DNA from: Neoarius graeffei | Lineage: Eukaryota; Chordata; Actinopteri; Siluriformes; Ariidae | Direction: 5' to 3' | NCBI RefSeq assembly: GCF_027579695.1 | Contig: NC_083587.1 | Location: forward strand, 8,664,501 to 8,728,500 | Length of the DNA stretch: 64,000 bases | Shown here: positions 50,034 to 60,575 of the stretch, in pieces | Position numbering within the stretch: position 1 is the first letter of the stretch | Layout: the number at the start of each line of letters is the position of its first letter | The notes under the pieces: generated by a model | What the model was told of the DNA's origin: nothing | The model's database searches: none | The model's input: the letters and a program-made list of their open reading frames with translations, nothing else | Position numbers and translations under genes: made by a program

Positions 50034-50045
50034 GGACCCCCCCCT
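50034..50045 (-). promoter_or_regulatory. Polypurine tract
   Basis: Minus strand AGAGGGGGGGGTCC directly precedes the 3' LTR and overlaps the pol stop codon (TAG at 50,046-50,048). It would prime plus-strand DNA synthesis. Confidence 0.8.
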
Positions 50046-53000
50046 CTAGGAGCGTCTCCTGACGTTCCCAGGGCGATCCGGATGGGCCGAATGGAAGTCC
50101 CGACATAGTTCTTTATCAAGGACATCCCGAGCAGGAACCCAGCAGCGCTCCTCAGGACCATAGCCCTCCCAGTCCACCAGATATTGCAACCCGCCGCGGA
50201 CCCGGCGGGAGTCAAGCAGGCGATTCACAGTGAACACAGTCTGCCCCTGGAAGATGCGGGGGGGTGGGGGGTTCCTAGGGGCAGGGGCATACGTAGACGT
50301 CAGTACGGGCCGTAACAGGGAAACATGGAAAGTGGGGTTGATCCTCAGAGTCCGGGGCAACTGGAGCCGGTAGGAGACAGGGTTCACCCTGCGCACCACC
50401 TTGAAGGGGCCAATGTAGCGAGGAGCAAGCTTGCGGTTCTCCACCCGCAGTGGAAGGTCCTTAGTGGACAGCCAAACACGCTGCCCAGGGCGGAAAGCGT
50501 GTGCAGGTCTTCTATGGCGGTTGGCCTGAGTCTGGTTGGTTCTGGAGGTCTGTATGAGGGTCTTCCTGACCTTGCTCCAGGTCTTGCGACACCGTCTCAC
50601 ATATTGGTTGACCGAGGGCACCCCCGCGTCCTCCTCCTGGTCCGGGAACAGAGGTGGCTGGAACCCGAATTGGCACTGGAATGGCGACAGCTTGGTGGCC
50701 GATGACTGCAGGGTGTTGTGGGCGTACTCCGCCCATGGCAGCCAGGTGCTCCACGATGTCGGGTTATCCATAGCCAGGCCTCGCAGGGTGGTTTCCAGGT
50801 CCTGGTTGAGCCTCTCCGTCTGACCATTGGACTGTGGGTGAAACCCAGAGGAGAGGCTGGCAGTGGCTCCGATGACCTTGCAGAACCCGTGCCACACTCG
50901 GGAGGAGAACTGGGGCCCTCGGTCTGAGACGATGTCCTGTGGAAGACCAAAGACTCGGAAGACATGATTAAACAAAAGTTTCGCAGTTTCAAGAGCAGAG
51001 GGGAGTTTGCACAGTGGTATGAAGCGGCAGGCCTTGGAGAATCTGTCAACTAAGACCAAAATGACCGTGTTACCTTGTGACTCAGGGAGACCCGTGATAA
51101 AGTCGACTGCCACGTGGGACCAGGGACGCCGGGGAATGGTCAGAGGATGCAGGAGACCCTGGGGACGCTGTCGTGGGTTCTTGGTTCTGGTGCAAACCTC
51201 ACAGGACAGGACAAATGACCTTACTTCCTTCTCCATGTTAGGCCACCAGAAGCGTCTTTTCAGGAAGTCCAGGGTCCTCCGAGCTCCCGGGTGGGCGGTG
51301 AGAGGGGAAGAGTGACCCCACTGGAGAACCTTGGCCCGGGCTTGATGTGGGACGTACAAGAGGCCTGGTGGCCCCGTCCCAGGACCGGGGTCCTGGCGTT
51401 GGGCTCGTCGGACAGCCTCCTCAATACCCCAGCGGACAGGGGCCACAATCCGGGACACAGGGATAATAGGCCCGACTTCATTCTCCCTGTTAGTGGCAGA
51501 GAACAGTCTGGACAGTGCGTCAGGTTTGGTGTTCTTGGAGCCGGGGCGGTATGAGAGGGTGAAGTCAAACCGACTGAAAAACAGGGCCCACCTAGCCTGT
51601 CGAGGGTTCAGTCTCTTGGCTTGCTGGAGGTACTCCAGGTTCTTGTGGTCAGTCCAAACCAGGAATGGATGTTGTGCTCCCTCCAGCCAGTGCCTCCACT
51701 CCTCAAGGGCCAGTTTGACCGCTAGCAGTTCTCGATCCCCCACATCGTACCGGGACTCAGCAGGACTCAGGCGGTGGGAGAAGTAAGCGCAGGGGTGCAG
51801 CTTTCCTTCCGAACGTTGAGAGAGCACCGCGCCGACACCACTGTCCGAGGCGTCCACCTCCACGATGAATGGTTGGGAGGTGTCCGGGAGAACCAGAATG
51901 GGTGCCGTGCAGAAGCGGTCCTTGAGGTCTTTGAACGCCTTTTCTGCCTGAGGAGACCAGCCATAAGATCCACCTGTCCCTTTGGTGAGGTCTGACATGG
52001 GTGCTGCCACAGAACTGAAGTTCCTGATGAACTTGCGGTAGAAGTTAGCGAATCCTAAGAACCGCTGAACCTCCTTAACGGACTTGGGAGTAGGCCAATC
52101 CCGGACGGCCAGGGTCTTGGCAGGGTCCATTTGGAGTTGGCCTGTCCGTACAATAAATCCCAGAAAGGAGACCTCGGGAACATGAAATTCGCATTTCTGG
52201 GCCTTGGCGAACAGATTGTTCTGTAGCAGCCTCTGGAGAACCTGGCGGACATGGTGGCGGTGCTCCTGCACGGTCTTGGAAAAGATAAGGATGTCGTCGA
52301 GGTAGACAAAAACGTATAGGTTAATCATGTCCCTTAAGACGTCGTTGATTAGGGCCTGAAAAACAGCTGGTGCGTTGGTGAGTCCGAAGGGCATCACCTG
52401 GTATTCGTAGTGCCCAGACGGGGTGTTAAAGGCAGTCTTCCACTCGTCTCCCTGTCGGATACGGATGAGGTGGTATGCGTTCCGTAGGTCCAACTTGGTG
52501 AAGACGGTGGCGCCTTGGAGCAGGTCGAAAGCTGTGGACATCAGCGGAAGGGGATATCGGTTGCGCACAGTGATCTTATTCAGGCCCCTGTAATCAATAC
52601 ATGGTCGGAGCCCCCCATCCTTCTTACCGACAAAGAAGAAGCCGGCTCCAGCAGGTGAAGTGGAGGGTCGAATAAACCCAGAGACCAGGGCATCTTTGAG
52701 GTATTCCTCCATGGCCTTGCGTTCTGGCTGAGAGAGTGAAAACAGTCTGCCACGAGGAGGGGTAGTCCCAGGGAGCAAGTCGATGGCACAGTCGTAGGCC
52801 CGGTGCGGAGGAAGAACGGCGGCCCTGCTCTTGCTGAATACCTCCTTGAGATCCCAGTACTCTGTGGGAACTTGAGATAACTCGGTGAGATCAGGGGGCT
52901 CGGCAGGAGACACAGGAGAGCTAGAGAGCAGACAAGAGGCATGGCATGCAGGGCCCCATTCCACAACCTGGCTTGTTACCCAGTCTATGCGAGGGTTGTG

Positions 53001-53441
53001 GCGAGTAAGCCAAGGAAGGCCTAGAATAACTGGGAACTCAGGTGAAGGAATCAGGTGCAGGGATATTTCTTCCTTGTGACCTTGAGACTGGAGGAAAACT
53101 GGAGAAGTAACTTGAGTGACTCTTCCATCACCTAACGCTTGGCCATCGAGGGCAGACACAGACAGAGGGACTTCAAGAGGTGCAGTAGGTATATTGATGC
53201 TTTGGGCGAAGTGAATATCCATAAAGTTCCCAGCCGCCCCTGAGTCTATCAAAGCTTGACAAGAGTGGACAGACTCACCCCAGGAGATGGAGACCGGGAT
53301 GTAGATTCCTTGGCCAGGGAGTCCGGGAGAGAGGGTAGGCCCCGTCACAACCCTCCCTCGGCTGAACGGGGCGGTCCTTTTCCCAAGAGTTCGGGACATG
53401 ATGCTCGGAAGTGACCAGGCTTGCCACAGTAGATGCAGCAC
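50046..53441 (-). CDS. pol: Pol of the chromovirus with chromodomain, 1,131 aa
   Basis: Open throughout. Protease DSG at residues 66-68 ([11 protein letters not shown]). Reverse transcriptase with [12 protein letters not shown] and the catalytic YLDD at 380-383. RNase H near 505 ([17 protein letters not shown]). Integrase with the HHCC zinc region ([17 protein letters not shown]), core Asp in [10 protein letters not shown], then VSDRGPQF and the Glu-bearing [13 protein letters not shown] chromodomain near 1,070-1,115 ([20 protein letters not shown]) ends the protein. The overlap with gag is in the -1 frame; the first ATG at 53,441 is probably not the true start. No stop or frameshift is seen. 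Chromodomains tether integration to marked chromatin. Confidence 0.92.
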   Translation of the reverse strand: MLHLLWQAWSLPSIMSRTLGKRTAPFSRGRVVTGPTLSPGLPGQGIYIPVSISWGESVHSCQALIDSGAAGNFMDIHFAQSINIPTAPLEVPLSVSALDGQALGDGRVTQVTSPVFLQSQGHKEEISLHLIPSPEFPVILGLPWLTRHNPRIDWVTSQVVEWGPACHASCLLSSSPVSPAEPPDLTELSQVPTEYWDLKEVFSKSRAAVLPPHRAYDCAIDLLPGTTPPRGRLFSLSQPERKAMEEYLKDALVSGFIRPSTSPAGAGFFFVGKKDGGLRPCIDYRGLNKITVRNRYPLPLMSTAFDLLQGATVFTKLDLRNAYHLIRIRQGDEWKTAFNTPSGHYEYQVMPFGLTNAPAVFQALINDVLRDMINLYVFVYLDDILIFSKTVQEHRHHVRQVLQRLLQNNLFAKAQKCEFHVPEVSFLGFIVRTGQLQMDPAKTLAVRDWPTPKSVKEVQRFLGFANFYRKFIRNFSSVAAPMSDLTKGTGGSYGWSPQAEKAFKDLKDRFCTAPILVLPDTSQPFIVEVDASDSGVGAVLSQRSEGKLHPCAYFSHRLSPAESRYDVGDRELLAVKLALEEWRHWLEGAQHPFLVWTDHKNLEYLQQAKRLNPRQARWALFFSRFDFTLSYRPGSKNTKPDALSRLFSATNRENEVGPIIPVSRIVAPVRWGIEEAVRRAQRQDPGPGTGPPGLLYVPHQARAKVLQWGHSSPLTAHPGARRTLDFLKRRFWWPNMEKEVRSFVLSCEVCTRTKNPRQRPQGLLHPLTIPRRPWSHVAVDFITGLPESQGNTVILVLVDRFSKACRFIPLCKLPSALETAKLLFNHVFRVFGLPQDIVSDRGPQFSSRVWHGFCKVIGATASLSSGFHPQSNGQTERLNQDLETTLRGLAMDNPTSWSTWLPWAEYAHNTLQSSATKLSPFQCQFGFQPPLFPDQEEDAGVPSVNQYVRRCRKTWSKVRKTLIQTSRTNQTQANRHRRPAHAFRPGQRVWLSTKDLPLRVENRKLAPRYIGPFKVVRRVNPVSYRLQLPRTLRINPTFHVSLLRPVLTSTYAPAPRNPPPPRIFQGQTVFTVNRLLDSRRVRGGLQYLVDWEGYGPEERCWVPARDVLDKELCRDFHSAHPDRPGNVRRRS

Positions 53442-54364
53442 TTGTCCCTCCTTCTGCGCTCCCTCTCAGATGCGGAGAGGCGAGTACGACCCACTTGCAT
53501 GGGTTCTGGACAGTCACTGAAGGAGGTAGACGGTCTCCAGGTAGAGGTAGGGAGGCTGGGGGGGCTCAAGGCTTGGTGGCGTTCTCTCATCCTGTTGTCC
53601 AGACGAATAGCATGTGAGATGAGGGTTTCGAGGTCACTTGGGCATCCAATAGAGGCCAGACCGTCCTTGATGGGGTCAGACAGACCATGGTGGAAGGCTG
53701 ACACCAGGGCAGTCTCGTTCCATCCACTTACTGCTGCGAGTGTTCGGAACGAGATGGCGTAATCTGCGACGCTTCCTCCTTGCCGGATGGACATGAGCTT
53801 TCGGGCTGCGTCGGTACTGATGTCTGCCTGATCGAAGACCCGAAGCATCTCTTCAGAAAACAGCTGGAAATCAAAGCACTCAGGTCCCTGTCTTTGCCAG
53901 ATAGCAGTAGCCCAGGCTCGCGCCTTACCAGCTAATAAGGTGATCACAAAGGCAATCTTGCGGCGATCCGTAGTGTAGGTGGTAGGCTGAAGCTCAAAGG
54001 TGAGTTGACACTGGGTAAGGAACTCTCGGCACTCACTGTGCTTGCCGTCATACCTCTGTGGTGCAGGAAGGCTGGGTTCGCGAGGTGAAGAAGGCAGCAT
54101 TGCAGGAGGCACTGGAGCAGGAGTGGGAGCTGGATCAGGAGCAGGAACTGGATCAGGAGCAGGAGATGCAGGCAGAGATGTCAGCTGTGCCAGGGTTTTC
54201 CCAATTTGCTGAAGCAGTTCCTCGTGGTGAGCGAGGGCCTCACGTTGGCTGGTGAGCGTACGTCCATGAGCGTCCATGGTCGCTCCGAAGCGTGTCAAAG
54301 CTGCCATAATTCCCTGAAGGTTGGCCGGGTAGACAGTTGAAGCAGCCTCTGCTGAGTCGGTCAT
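53345..54364 (-). CDS. gag: Gag of the chromovirus, 339 aa
   Basis: An open frame starting [15 protein letters not shown], only 14 bases inside the 5' LTR. A proline-rich stretch at about residues 70-95 is followed by the capsid-like region ([37 protein letters not shown]). Near the C-terminus is a CCHC zinc knuckle, [16 protein letters not shown]. Gag forms the particle and binds the RNA. Pol lies in the -1 frame and overlaps the end of gag, so a ribosomal frameshift would be needed. Domesticated vertebrate genes of the sushi/Mart family derive from this type of Gag. Confidence 0.9.
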   Translation of the reverse strand: MTDSAEAASTVYPANLQGIMAALTRFGATMDAHGRTLTSQREALAHHEELLQQIGKTLAQLTSLPASPAPDPVPAPDPAPTPAPVPPAMLPSSPREPSLPAPQRYDGKHSECREFLTQCQLTFELQPTTYTTDRRKIAFVITLLAGKARAWATAIWQRQGPECFDFQLFSEEMLRVFDQADISTDAARKLMSIRQGGSVADYAISFRTLAAVSGWNETALVSAFHHGLSDPIKDGLASIGCPSDLETLISHAIRLDNRMRERHQALSPPSLPTSTWRPSTSFSDCPEPMQVGRTRLSASERERRRRDKCCIYCGKPGHFRASCPELLGKGPPRSAEGGL

Positions 54365-54365
54365 G

Positions 54366-54376
54366 ACGGAGTCTTT
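54366..54376 (-). promoter_or_regulatory. Self-priming primer-binding site
   Basis: Minus strand AAAGACTCCGT begins one base after the 5' LTR. It is the exact complement of ACGGAGTCTTT at 54,660-54,670, the predicted RNA 5' end. In Tf1 the first 11 bases of the mRNA fold back to prime reverse transcription; this arrangement is the same. Gag starts one base later, at 54,364. Confidence 0.8.
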
Positions 54377-54377
54377 C

Positions 54378-54855
54378 TGTTAGGGTTTTGCTGGGATTCG
54401 AACCTGGTTCGTTGGTGTGATAATCCAGCAAACCCCCACTAGGCCACCAGGGGGATGACTCAAATGCAGAGGCGTGAGGCGGAAGTAGAAAAAGAATCAA
54501 AAGGTTTATTTAAACTATATACACTATATACAGGGCAAAACAAAAGACAAAAAAAAACCAAAGAGTAAAATCCAAAAGAAAAGCAAAGTGCAAAAATACA
54601 AAAGCTAAGAAGATCAAAAAACACAGTACAAAGGAAACTGGAGATAAACATAACAGCACAAAGACTCCGTGACAAGAGGACTGAACTCAGGGGTATAAAT
54701 AGACAAACTAATTAAGGACACAGGTGAAGATAATTAGGCAATTAACACAAACACAAAACACAGGAACAGTGGCGGCCTCTAGAGGCCAAAATAAACACGA
54801 CATGAAAAGGAAATAACAGCGGCCTCTAGAGGCCAAAACAGTCCTAGTCCTAACA
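54378..54855 (-). repeat. 5' LTR of the provirus
   Basis: 478 bp. On the minus strand it has a TATA-like TATTTATA at about 54,694-54,701. About 31 bases downstream lies ACGGAGTCTTT (54,660-54,670), the likely RNA start. The same distance and motif occur in the 3' LTR. Confidence 0.95.
54660..54701 (-). promoter_or_regulatory. LTR promoter: TATA-like box and predicted RNA start
   Basis: Minus strand: TATTTATA, then about 31 bases to ACGGAGTCTTT. The spacing is that expected for RNA polymerase II initiation. The predicted first 11 bases of the RNA are exactly complementary to the sequence next to the LTR (54,366-54,376). Confidence 0.65.
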
Positions 54856-54860
54856 ATGAG
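54856..54860. repeat. 5-bp target duplication of the provirus, right
   Basis: ATGAG, pairing with 49,551-49,555. Confidence 0.95.
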
Positions 54861-54902
54861 TTTGACTGCATGCTTTAGACATCAAGCACTGCTGGCAATT
54901 AT

Positions 54903-55584
54903 GGCTACGTTTACATTAGACCGTATCTGTCTCGTTTTCTTCACGGATGCACTGTCCATTTACATTAAACCACCTGGAAAAGCCGGGAAACGGGAATCCG
55001 CCAGCGTCCACGTATTCAATCCAGATCGTGTCAGCTCCGGTGCTGTGTAAACATTGAGATACGCGAATACGCTGTGCTGAGCTCTAGCTGGCGTCCTCAT
55101 TGGACAATGTCACTGTGACATCCACCTTCCTGATTCGCTGGCATTGGTCATGTGACGCGACTGCTGAAAAACGGCGCGGACTTCCGCCTTGTATCACCTT
55201 TCATTAAAGAGTATAAAAGTATGAAAATACTGATGCAAATACTGCCCATTGCGTAGTTATGATTGTCTTTAGGCTTGCCATCCTTCCACTTGCAAGTAGT
55301 AAGTGATATGCGCTGGGATCACACACACAGCGGCTCAGTCCCGAATCGTGGCTTGTGCACTTCACTCGCGCGCTGTGTGAGCTGCGCAGGGCCGGAGTGT
55401 GCACCCTCCAGAGGGCACTCGCTGTTCAGGGCGGAGTGATTTGGAGCGCAGGATGCCTGCGGAGCCGAGCGTATCTGTGTATTGGTGTTGCTGTGTGCAC
55501 GGCTAACGGTTTTAGTGTAAACGCAAATCGTTTTAAGAACGTTAATCTGATGATCCGCTGATTCGACGTAATGTAAACGTAGCC
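54903..55584 (+). mobile_element. Harbinger-type MITE, copy 1
   Basis: 682 bp from GGCTACGTTTACATTAGACC to GTAATGTAAACGTAGCC, with TAT on both sides (54,900-54,902 and 55,585-55,587). It is related to the copy at 48,076-48,556 in inverted orientation. It interrupts the BEL/Pao element between its gag and pol parts. Confidence 0.85.
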
Positions 55585-55587
55585 TAT

Positions 55588-56253
55588 GACTCAGAAGCCC
55601 AGAATGTAAACATGCAAAGCAAACTCCCCTTTCCTTCAGGAAGATTATCTTTTCCTTGTGCCCCTTTCTCTGAAACTTCTTGCACTCATCCAAAGTGTGA
55701 CTATAAGCACAACAAAGACATTCAACTCCTTTAGATGTCTCTAAATCTGAAGTTGGTTCAAGAACTCCCTCAGACAAATCCATAGATGTTACTGTTGTGG
55801 TGACAATATTTCCTTTTATTCTATCCCTGGGCTGCAATTTAAACTTGTTGGGATTCTTTTCCCCTACGGCACCAAATGATGGATCTTGTATGTCATCAAA
55901 CAAAGGATCGGAGAGAATTTTGACTTGTCGTTCAATGAATGTAACCAGATCACTGAAACAAGCTCTATGGTTACTTGTTTCCATTATTTCATGTGCTTTA
56001 GTCCTCCATTGCTCCCTCATCTTAAAAGATAACTTTGAGATGATGGTCCTCATATTCACTGGCATGTCCTGCTCTTGCACATATGGCAGCTCCTCTATTA
56101 CATTTACAGCAACCATGCAAGAATAAGGAGTAGGCTCGAAGTGATTTAACATCCTCAGATTTTATTGTTTGCCGTGCCAGAGCTCTTTCCATATAGGCAG
56201 TTGCAATTTTCTATGGATTCCCAAAGCATTCCTGTAAAAGATCCCTTGCCACT
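55588..56253 (-). pseudogene. BEL/Pao gag, C-terminal part
   Basis: The minus-strand frame from 56,152 reads MLNHFEPTPYSCM, then VRTIISKLSFKMREQWR-like text, FSDLVTFIERQVKILSDP, and VECLCCAYSHTLDECKKFQR with FLKERGVCFACLHSG. The last two blocks are the BEL/Pao Gag zinc-knuckle region (C-x2-C...H...C). The sequence is interrupted at 55,587 by the MITE. The upstream gag part continues at 59,465 beyond two insertions. Confidence 0.75.
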
Positions 56254-56327
56254 ATTGAGGTATTTCACTCACGTGACCAAGTCATGTGATGCTGCCATTT
56301 TGGACGGCACGGCTCGAATCAGTTTGA

Positions 56328-56700
56328 ATGCGAGGAAGGCGACAAACGAAAAACATAAGAAAAAGGAGCGAGATGCAGAAAACACCTTCACTATCCAGCG
56401 ACGTAGGGCATTTACAGGGTGAGCAGAGGGAGAGGTATTTGCAAAAATTGAGGTTAGCAGGCTTAGAGAACGACGTTTACCTGCTTCCACCAGGATTGTT
56501 CACTGACGTACGGAAGTACACGAAGCCCTCGTCTTTACCTGACATCGGCCCACATGATCTGTATACCTATGTCGTTAAAAACCCATCGCTATACAGGTAT
56601 TGATCTGAAAGCGTATAAGAGTTTGGATGCCTACAAATATTTTGTCAGGCTGGGTAACATGCCTACATCAGCGGGTCGTCCCTGGAGCCGGTGGTCGCCA
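56328..56700 (+). pseudogene. SWIM/YqaJ-type element protein, N-terminal part
   Basis: The frame reads GEQRERYLQKLRLAGLEND, then YLLPPGLFTDVRKY and LPDIGPHDLYTYVVKNPSLY. After a frame change it reads GIDLKAYKSLDAYKYFV-like text. The DLYTYVVKNPS and LKAYKSLDAY blocks match the pattern at 12,720-14,646 (YNYLINFP, LRAYKSLDSY). The rest, which would hold the SWIM finger and nuclease, is deleted. Confidence 0.5.
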
Positions 56701-56906
56701 TCTGATTACAGCTAAGGTTTGTTCACATTTTCATTTACTTTCGGTCCTCAGGATAAACAAAATGTTATTAAATGTCATTGAAATAACTTCTCAGTCTGTT
56801 GAGACATGGCCCGTTATAAATTTGCTGTTACCAGGCAATGACTAAGAACTGTATTATTAGGGTCGGTGTCTGTGTTGTAGCAGTGTACTAGCAGCTAGCT
56901 GTTAGC

Positions 56907-57287
56907 ACTAGCTAATGTCAACAACATTGTAGCTGGTATGTTACTGTAGCAATGTTTACGTTCAGTCATTTGGATGACTGTTAAAACCTTTCAGTCTCAA
57001 GTTTTTCCTTTACTGGATTTACTAGTTTACTGAGCTAGCGCGCTCGGCCGAGCCGGGAGCCATCGCGCGCTCTCCGGCCGGGCCGGGAGCCATCGCGCGC
57101 TCTCCGGCCGGGCCGGGAGCCATTGTGCGCTCTCCGGCCGGGCCGGGAGCCATCGCGCGCTAGCTCAGTAAACTAGTAAATCCAGTAAAGGAAAAACTTG
57201 AGACTGAAAGGTTTTAGTCATCCAAATGACTGAACGTAAATATTGCTACAGTAACATACTAGCTACTGTTGTTGACATTAGCTAGCT
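56907..57287. repeat. Hairpin with central 30-bp GC-rich tandem repeats
   Basis: Left arm (TAGCTAATGTCAACAACAT onwards) and right arm (TTGTTGACATTAGCTAGC at its end) are complementary over about 130 bp each. The centre holds about four 30-bp units like CCGGGAGCCATCGCGCGCTC, followed by TCCGGCCGGG, at about 57,050-57,160. It is CpG-rich in otherwise AT-rich DNA. Confidence 0.8.
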
Positions 57288-57356
57288 TGCCGTCCAAAAT
57301 GGTGGACACCGGGGCGTCACGTGACCCTGTGACGTCAGGTGAAATACCTCAATATA

Positions 57357-59462
57357 CAGTGCTCAGCGTAAATGAGTACACCCCCTTTGAAAAGTAATAT
57401 TTTAAACAAACCAATTTCCAAAATGTTGACGAGACAAAGTTTTATATAACATCTGTTTAATTTATAACGTGAAAGTAAGGTTAATAATATAACTTAGATT
57501 ACACATTATTTTTTTTTTTTTAGTTTTACTCAAATTAGGGTGGTGCAAAAATGAGTTCACCCCACAACAAAAACTACTATATCTAGTACTTTGTATGGCC
57601 TCCATGATTTTTAATGACCGCACCAAGTCTTCTAGGCATGGAATGAACAAGTTGGTGACATTTTGCAACATCAATCTTTTTCCATTCTTCAACAATGACC
57701 TCTTTTAGTGACTGGATGCTGGATGGAGAGTGATGCTCAACTTGTCTCTTCAGAATTCCCCAAAGAAAATAATTTCTTTACACCACAAAGGTGAAGGCTA
57801 CAAGAAAATCAGCAAAGCTTTACTTATCAGTCAGAATACTGTAGAAAAAGTGGTACAAAAATTTAAGAAAGATGGAACTGCAACCATCTCACATACCCCT
57901 TTTCCACCAAATCAGTTCCAGGGCTGGTTCGGAGCCAGTGCTGGTGCTGGTTCACAACTCGTTCAACTTGCGAGCCGGCTGAGAACCAGTTTGCTTTTCC
58001 ATCGCTCGCGGTGCTAAGCGGAGCCACGTCATTACGTTGCTGTATACGTCAGTTACGTCGCTGTATACGGAAGTTACGGCGCTACGTTTACATAAACCTT
58101 GGCGCGAATATCAAAGCAAAAACAACACGGAAGAAGCAGCAGCGGCAACAACAACAACAACAATAATAATAATGGATGACTTCACGTTTGTACAGCTGCT
58201 GCTTTTCGTCGCTTAAAAATGGCGATCTTTTACGGTCTTGTTATTGATGTTGGTCTTAACAACTCTGCCCCCCCGCTGACGTAAGTGGTTCTTTCCTCTG
58301 GCCCAGCAGAGAGTTGGTGCTAGCCTGGAACCGGTTTTTCTGTCCCCAGAGCCTTTGTCAGTGGAAACAGAAAACCCAGTTCCAAACCAAGCACTGGCCC
58401 CGAACCAGCCCTGGAACTGCTTTGGTGGAAAAGGGGCAACAGAGACATCCAGGTCATCCATGGAAGTTAACACCTCAACAGGAGCATCTTCTGATGAGAA
58501 GGGTTGAAGAAAATCGGCATGCAAGTTCACTGCAGTTATCTAAAGAAGTAGAAAGCCAAACTGGGGTGACTATTTCCCGTGACACAATACGGCGTACAGT
58601 GCAGAGGAATGGCATGCATGGATGCCGTCCACGAAAGAAGCCTCTCCTAAAGCCCAGGCACAAAAAAAAGCCCAGCTAGATTTTTCTAGGGCCCATGCTG
58701 ACAATGATGAAGACTACTGGGACTCTGTACTCTGGAGTGATGAGAGCAAGATAAAAGTTTTTGGAACTGATGGCTTCAAAACTGTATGGTGTCACAAAGG
58801 TGAAGAATACAAAGAAAAATGCAGGGTGCCTACAGTGAAACATGGTGGTGGCAGTGTCCTTATGTGGGCCTGCATGAGTGCTGCTGGTGTCGGGGAGCTG
58901 CATTTCCCATCACTCCATGCCCTTGGTTGTCATGCACTTTTCCAACATGACTAAACACACATCTAAGGCCACTGTTGGATTTCTGAAGAAGAACAGGGTG
59001 AAAGTGATTCAGTGGCCAAGTATGTCTCCTGATCTGAACCCAATCTAACACCTATGGGGAATCCTGAAGAGACAAGTTGAGCATCACTCTCCATCCAGCA
59101 TCCAGTCATTAAAAGAGGTCATTGTTGAAGAATGGAAAAAGATTGATGTTGCAAAATGTCGCTAACTTGTTCATTCCATGCCTAGAAGACTTGGTGCTGT
59201 CATTAAAAATCATGGAGGCCATACAAAGTACTAGATGTAGTCGTTTTTGTTGTGGGGTGTACTCATTTTTGCACCACCCTAATTTGAGTAAAACTGAAAA
59301 ATGTGTAATCTAAGTTATATTATTAACCTTACTTTTTCCCGTTATAAGTTACTGATGTTATACTAAACTTTGTCTTTTCAACATTTTGGAAATTGTGTTC
59401 ATTGAAATATTGTTTAAAATGTTACTTTTCAAAGGGGGTGTACTCATTTTTGCTGAGCACTG
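57357..59462 (+). mobile_element. Tc1 element D with duplicated inverted 3' end
   Basis: TA-flanked (57,355-57,356 and 59,463-59,464), same family and same internal junction as Tc1 element C. The left 400 bp are an inverted copy of the 3' end including the transposase C-terminal codons. A hAT-like element is nested at 57,895-58,436. The transposase (+) runs from [20 protein letters not shown] at 57,790 to the GGHTKY-like end near 59,230 and has frameshifts. WSDESKIKVFG keeps the first Asp; the second Asp region is frameshifted. Confidence 0.85.
57895..58436. mobile_element. hAT-like MITE inside Tc1 element D
   Basis: The ends CCCCTTTTCCACCAAATCAG and CTTTGGTGGAAAAGGGG are inverted, and a subterminal GTTCCAGGGCTGGTTCGG block is present in both orientations. 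It interrupts the transposase frame between ACAATCTCACA-like codons and GAGACATCCAGG. The target duplication could not be read with certainty. Confidence 0.7.
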
Positions 59463-59464
59463 TA

Positions 59465-59999
59465 GCCTCGTTCAGGAGCTATCTGCTGACAGCTGCGCAC
59501 TAGTTCTTGTGGTCGTCCTCTTGTAAACTGCTCCAAATGGTACAAGCAGTCTGCCTTTCCTGCCTTTTGCTCCACTCCTTGTTCAAAGGCTTTGATAAAT
59601 GCCCTTTACTGGAGTGGATTCCTTTCAAATATGGGAATTTCTTGGGGTGGCAGGGACAATGTACTGTTGTCACACTCAAGATGCAGCCGTTTTGTCTGTG
59701 CATGATGGTAAGGAGGTCACTAGATGAATATTGACCATTTTGCTGCTTTGAGAATTGCCTCTGCTCACCCTCCATTGGTGCCATTGTTGGCTGGCGACAA
59801 ATTTGTTATAATGTTCCCATAGTATTGGTTTCTTGCTGTTGCTCATTGGGATTGTCTCACTGCTTTGAGGCAGCCTCAGACCACTGTTCCATTTCCTTTC
59901 TTTGCACATCCGGTAATTGTGGGTCATTAGATGGAAATGATCCCTTCATCACACTTTTTGTTGGCTTCCAGAATCACAGATTGTATTCCTTCACTATAG
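59465..59999 (-). pseudogene. BEL/Pao gag, middle part
   Basis: Three minus-strand frames together give LPDVQRKEMEQWSEAAS, then (frame change) NPLQ and AFIKAFEQGVEQKAGKADC-like text and LYHLEQFTRGRPQELVRSCQ-like text. The pattern GNPL.Y..F...FE and K...L..L...T.G is the BEL/Pao Gag capsid region. It is broken by Tc1 element D at 59,464 and by the THAP element at 60,000. Confidence 0.6.
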
Positions 60000-60148
60000 A
60001 TAGTTTTCACATGACGTCACAGAGTCGGGGATTCCCTAGTGGTGGCCATCTTGTGGGTCAAGCTTACCATACGGGTCACTGAGCACACATTGTAACGCGC
60101 AAGTACAAAGTCTTCAAAAGAACCCAAGCAGGCTATTTAAAGCTAGCA

Positions 60149-60362
60149 ATGGTGCACACCTGTTGTATTCACGGCTGTCGTAATAGGTCAGATGATGACG
60201 TCAAGCGGAGCTTTTATGAAATTCCCACTGTACGGGAGCACGAAGGTGAGCAAACAAAGAAGCTCAGCATACAAAGGAGAACTCTATGGCTTGCGAGAAT
60301 CAACCGCAAGGATTATCAGCCTTCCAAACACAGCAAAGTCTGCTCCGATCATTTTATAAGTG
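60149..60362 (+). CDS. THAP zinc-finger exon
   Basis: An open exon starting MVHTCCIHGCRNRSDDDVK, with YEIP after it, LWLARINRKDY and KVCSDHFISG. All THAP hallmarks are present: first C-x-pair, the Tyr-x-x-Pro turn, the invariant Trp and the C-x2-H pair. The exon ends at a clear donor AGTG|GTAAGT. A THAP finger binds DNA; here it would recognise the element's own ends. No following exon was found before the right end, so a full protein is unlikely. Confidence 0.75.
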
Positions 60363-60575
60363 GTAAGTTGTTTAAATAAGCAATCAGTTGTGTTTAAGTT
60401 TGTTTTTGGAAACCAAAACATCATGTAAACAATCTCTGGAGAATGCCTAACTGGAACCGCTGAGTGTACGTTTACATTGTAATGTACACTTAATATCGCT
60501 TGTTTGTCACGTTTCTATTTGACACTTGTCACTTCACTCACGCAAGGGTCATTTTTGAAAAACATTTTAGGTCTA

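Larger units (their letters stand above)
49556..54855 (-). mobile_element. Complete Ty3/Gypsy chromovirus provirus (Tf1/sushi-like)
   Basis: 5,300 bp with 478-bp LTRs that look identical, TG...CA-type ends (TGTTA/TAACA), a 5-bp target duplication, full-length gag and pol, a self-primer site and a purine tract. All parts are on the minus strand. The chromodomain at the end of pol and the self-priming design place it in the Tf1/sushi group of chromoviruses. Identical LTRs mean a very recent insertion. It disrupts a BEL/Pao element. Confidence 0.95.
56254..57353 (+). mobile_element. SWIM/YqaJ-family element with ATTGAGGTATTTCAC termini
   Basis: The termini ATTGAGGTATTTCAC and GTGAAATACCTCAAT are exact inverts, followed inside by CACGTGACC and GTCACGTGACC cores and by CCATTTTGGACGG and its complement CCGTCCAAAATGG. 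It is 1.1 kb and non-autonomous. The left part codes for the family's N-terminal region. The right part is a large hairpin with GC-rich tandem repeats. A Tc1 follows within two bases of its right end. It broke the BEL/Pao element. Confidence 0.75.

Noticed and set aside
50597..52966. Several 80-150-codon ORFs opposite or out of frame with pol
   Set aside because: GC-rich coding DNA of pol creates shadow frames. They lack motifs, and the pol frame is complete.
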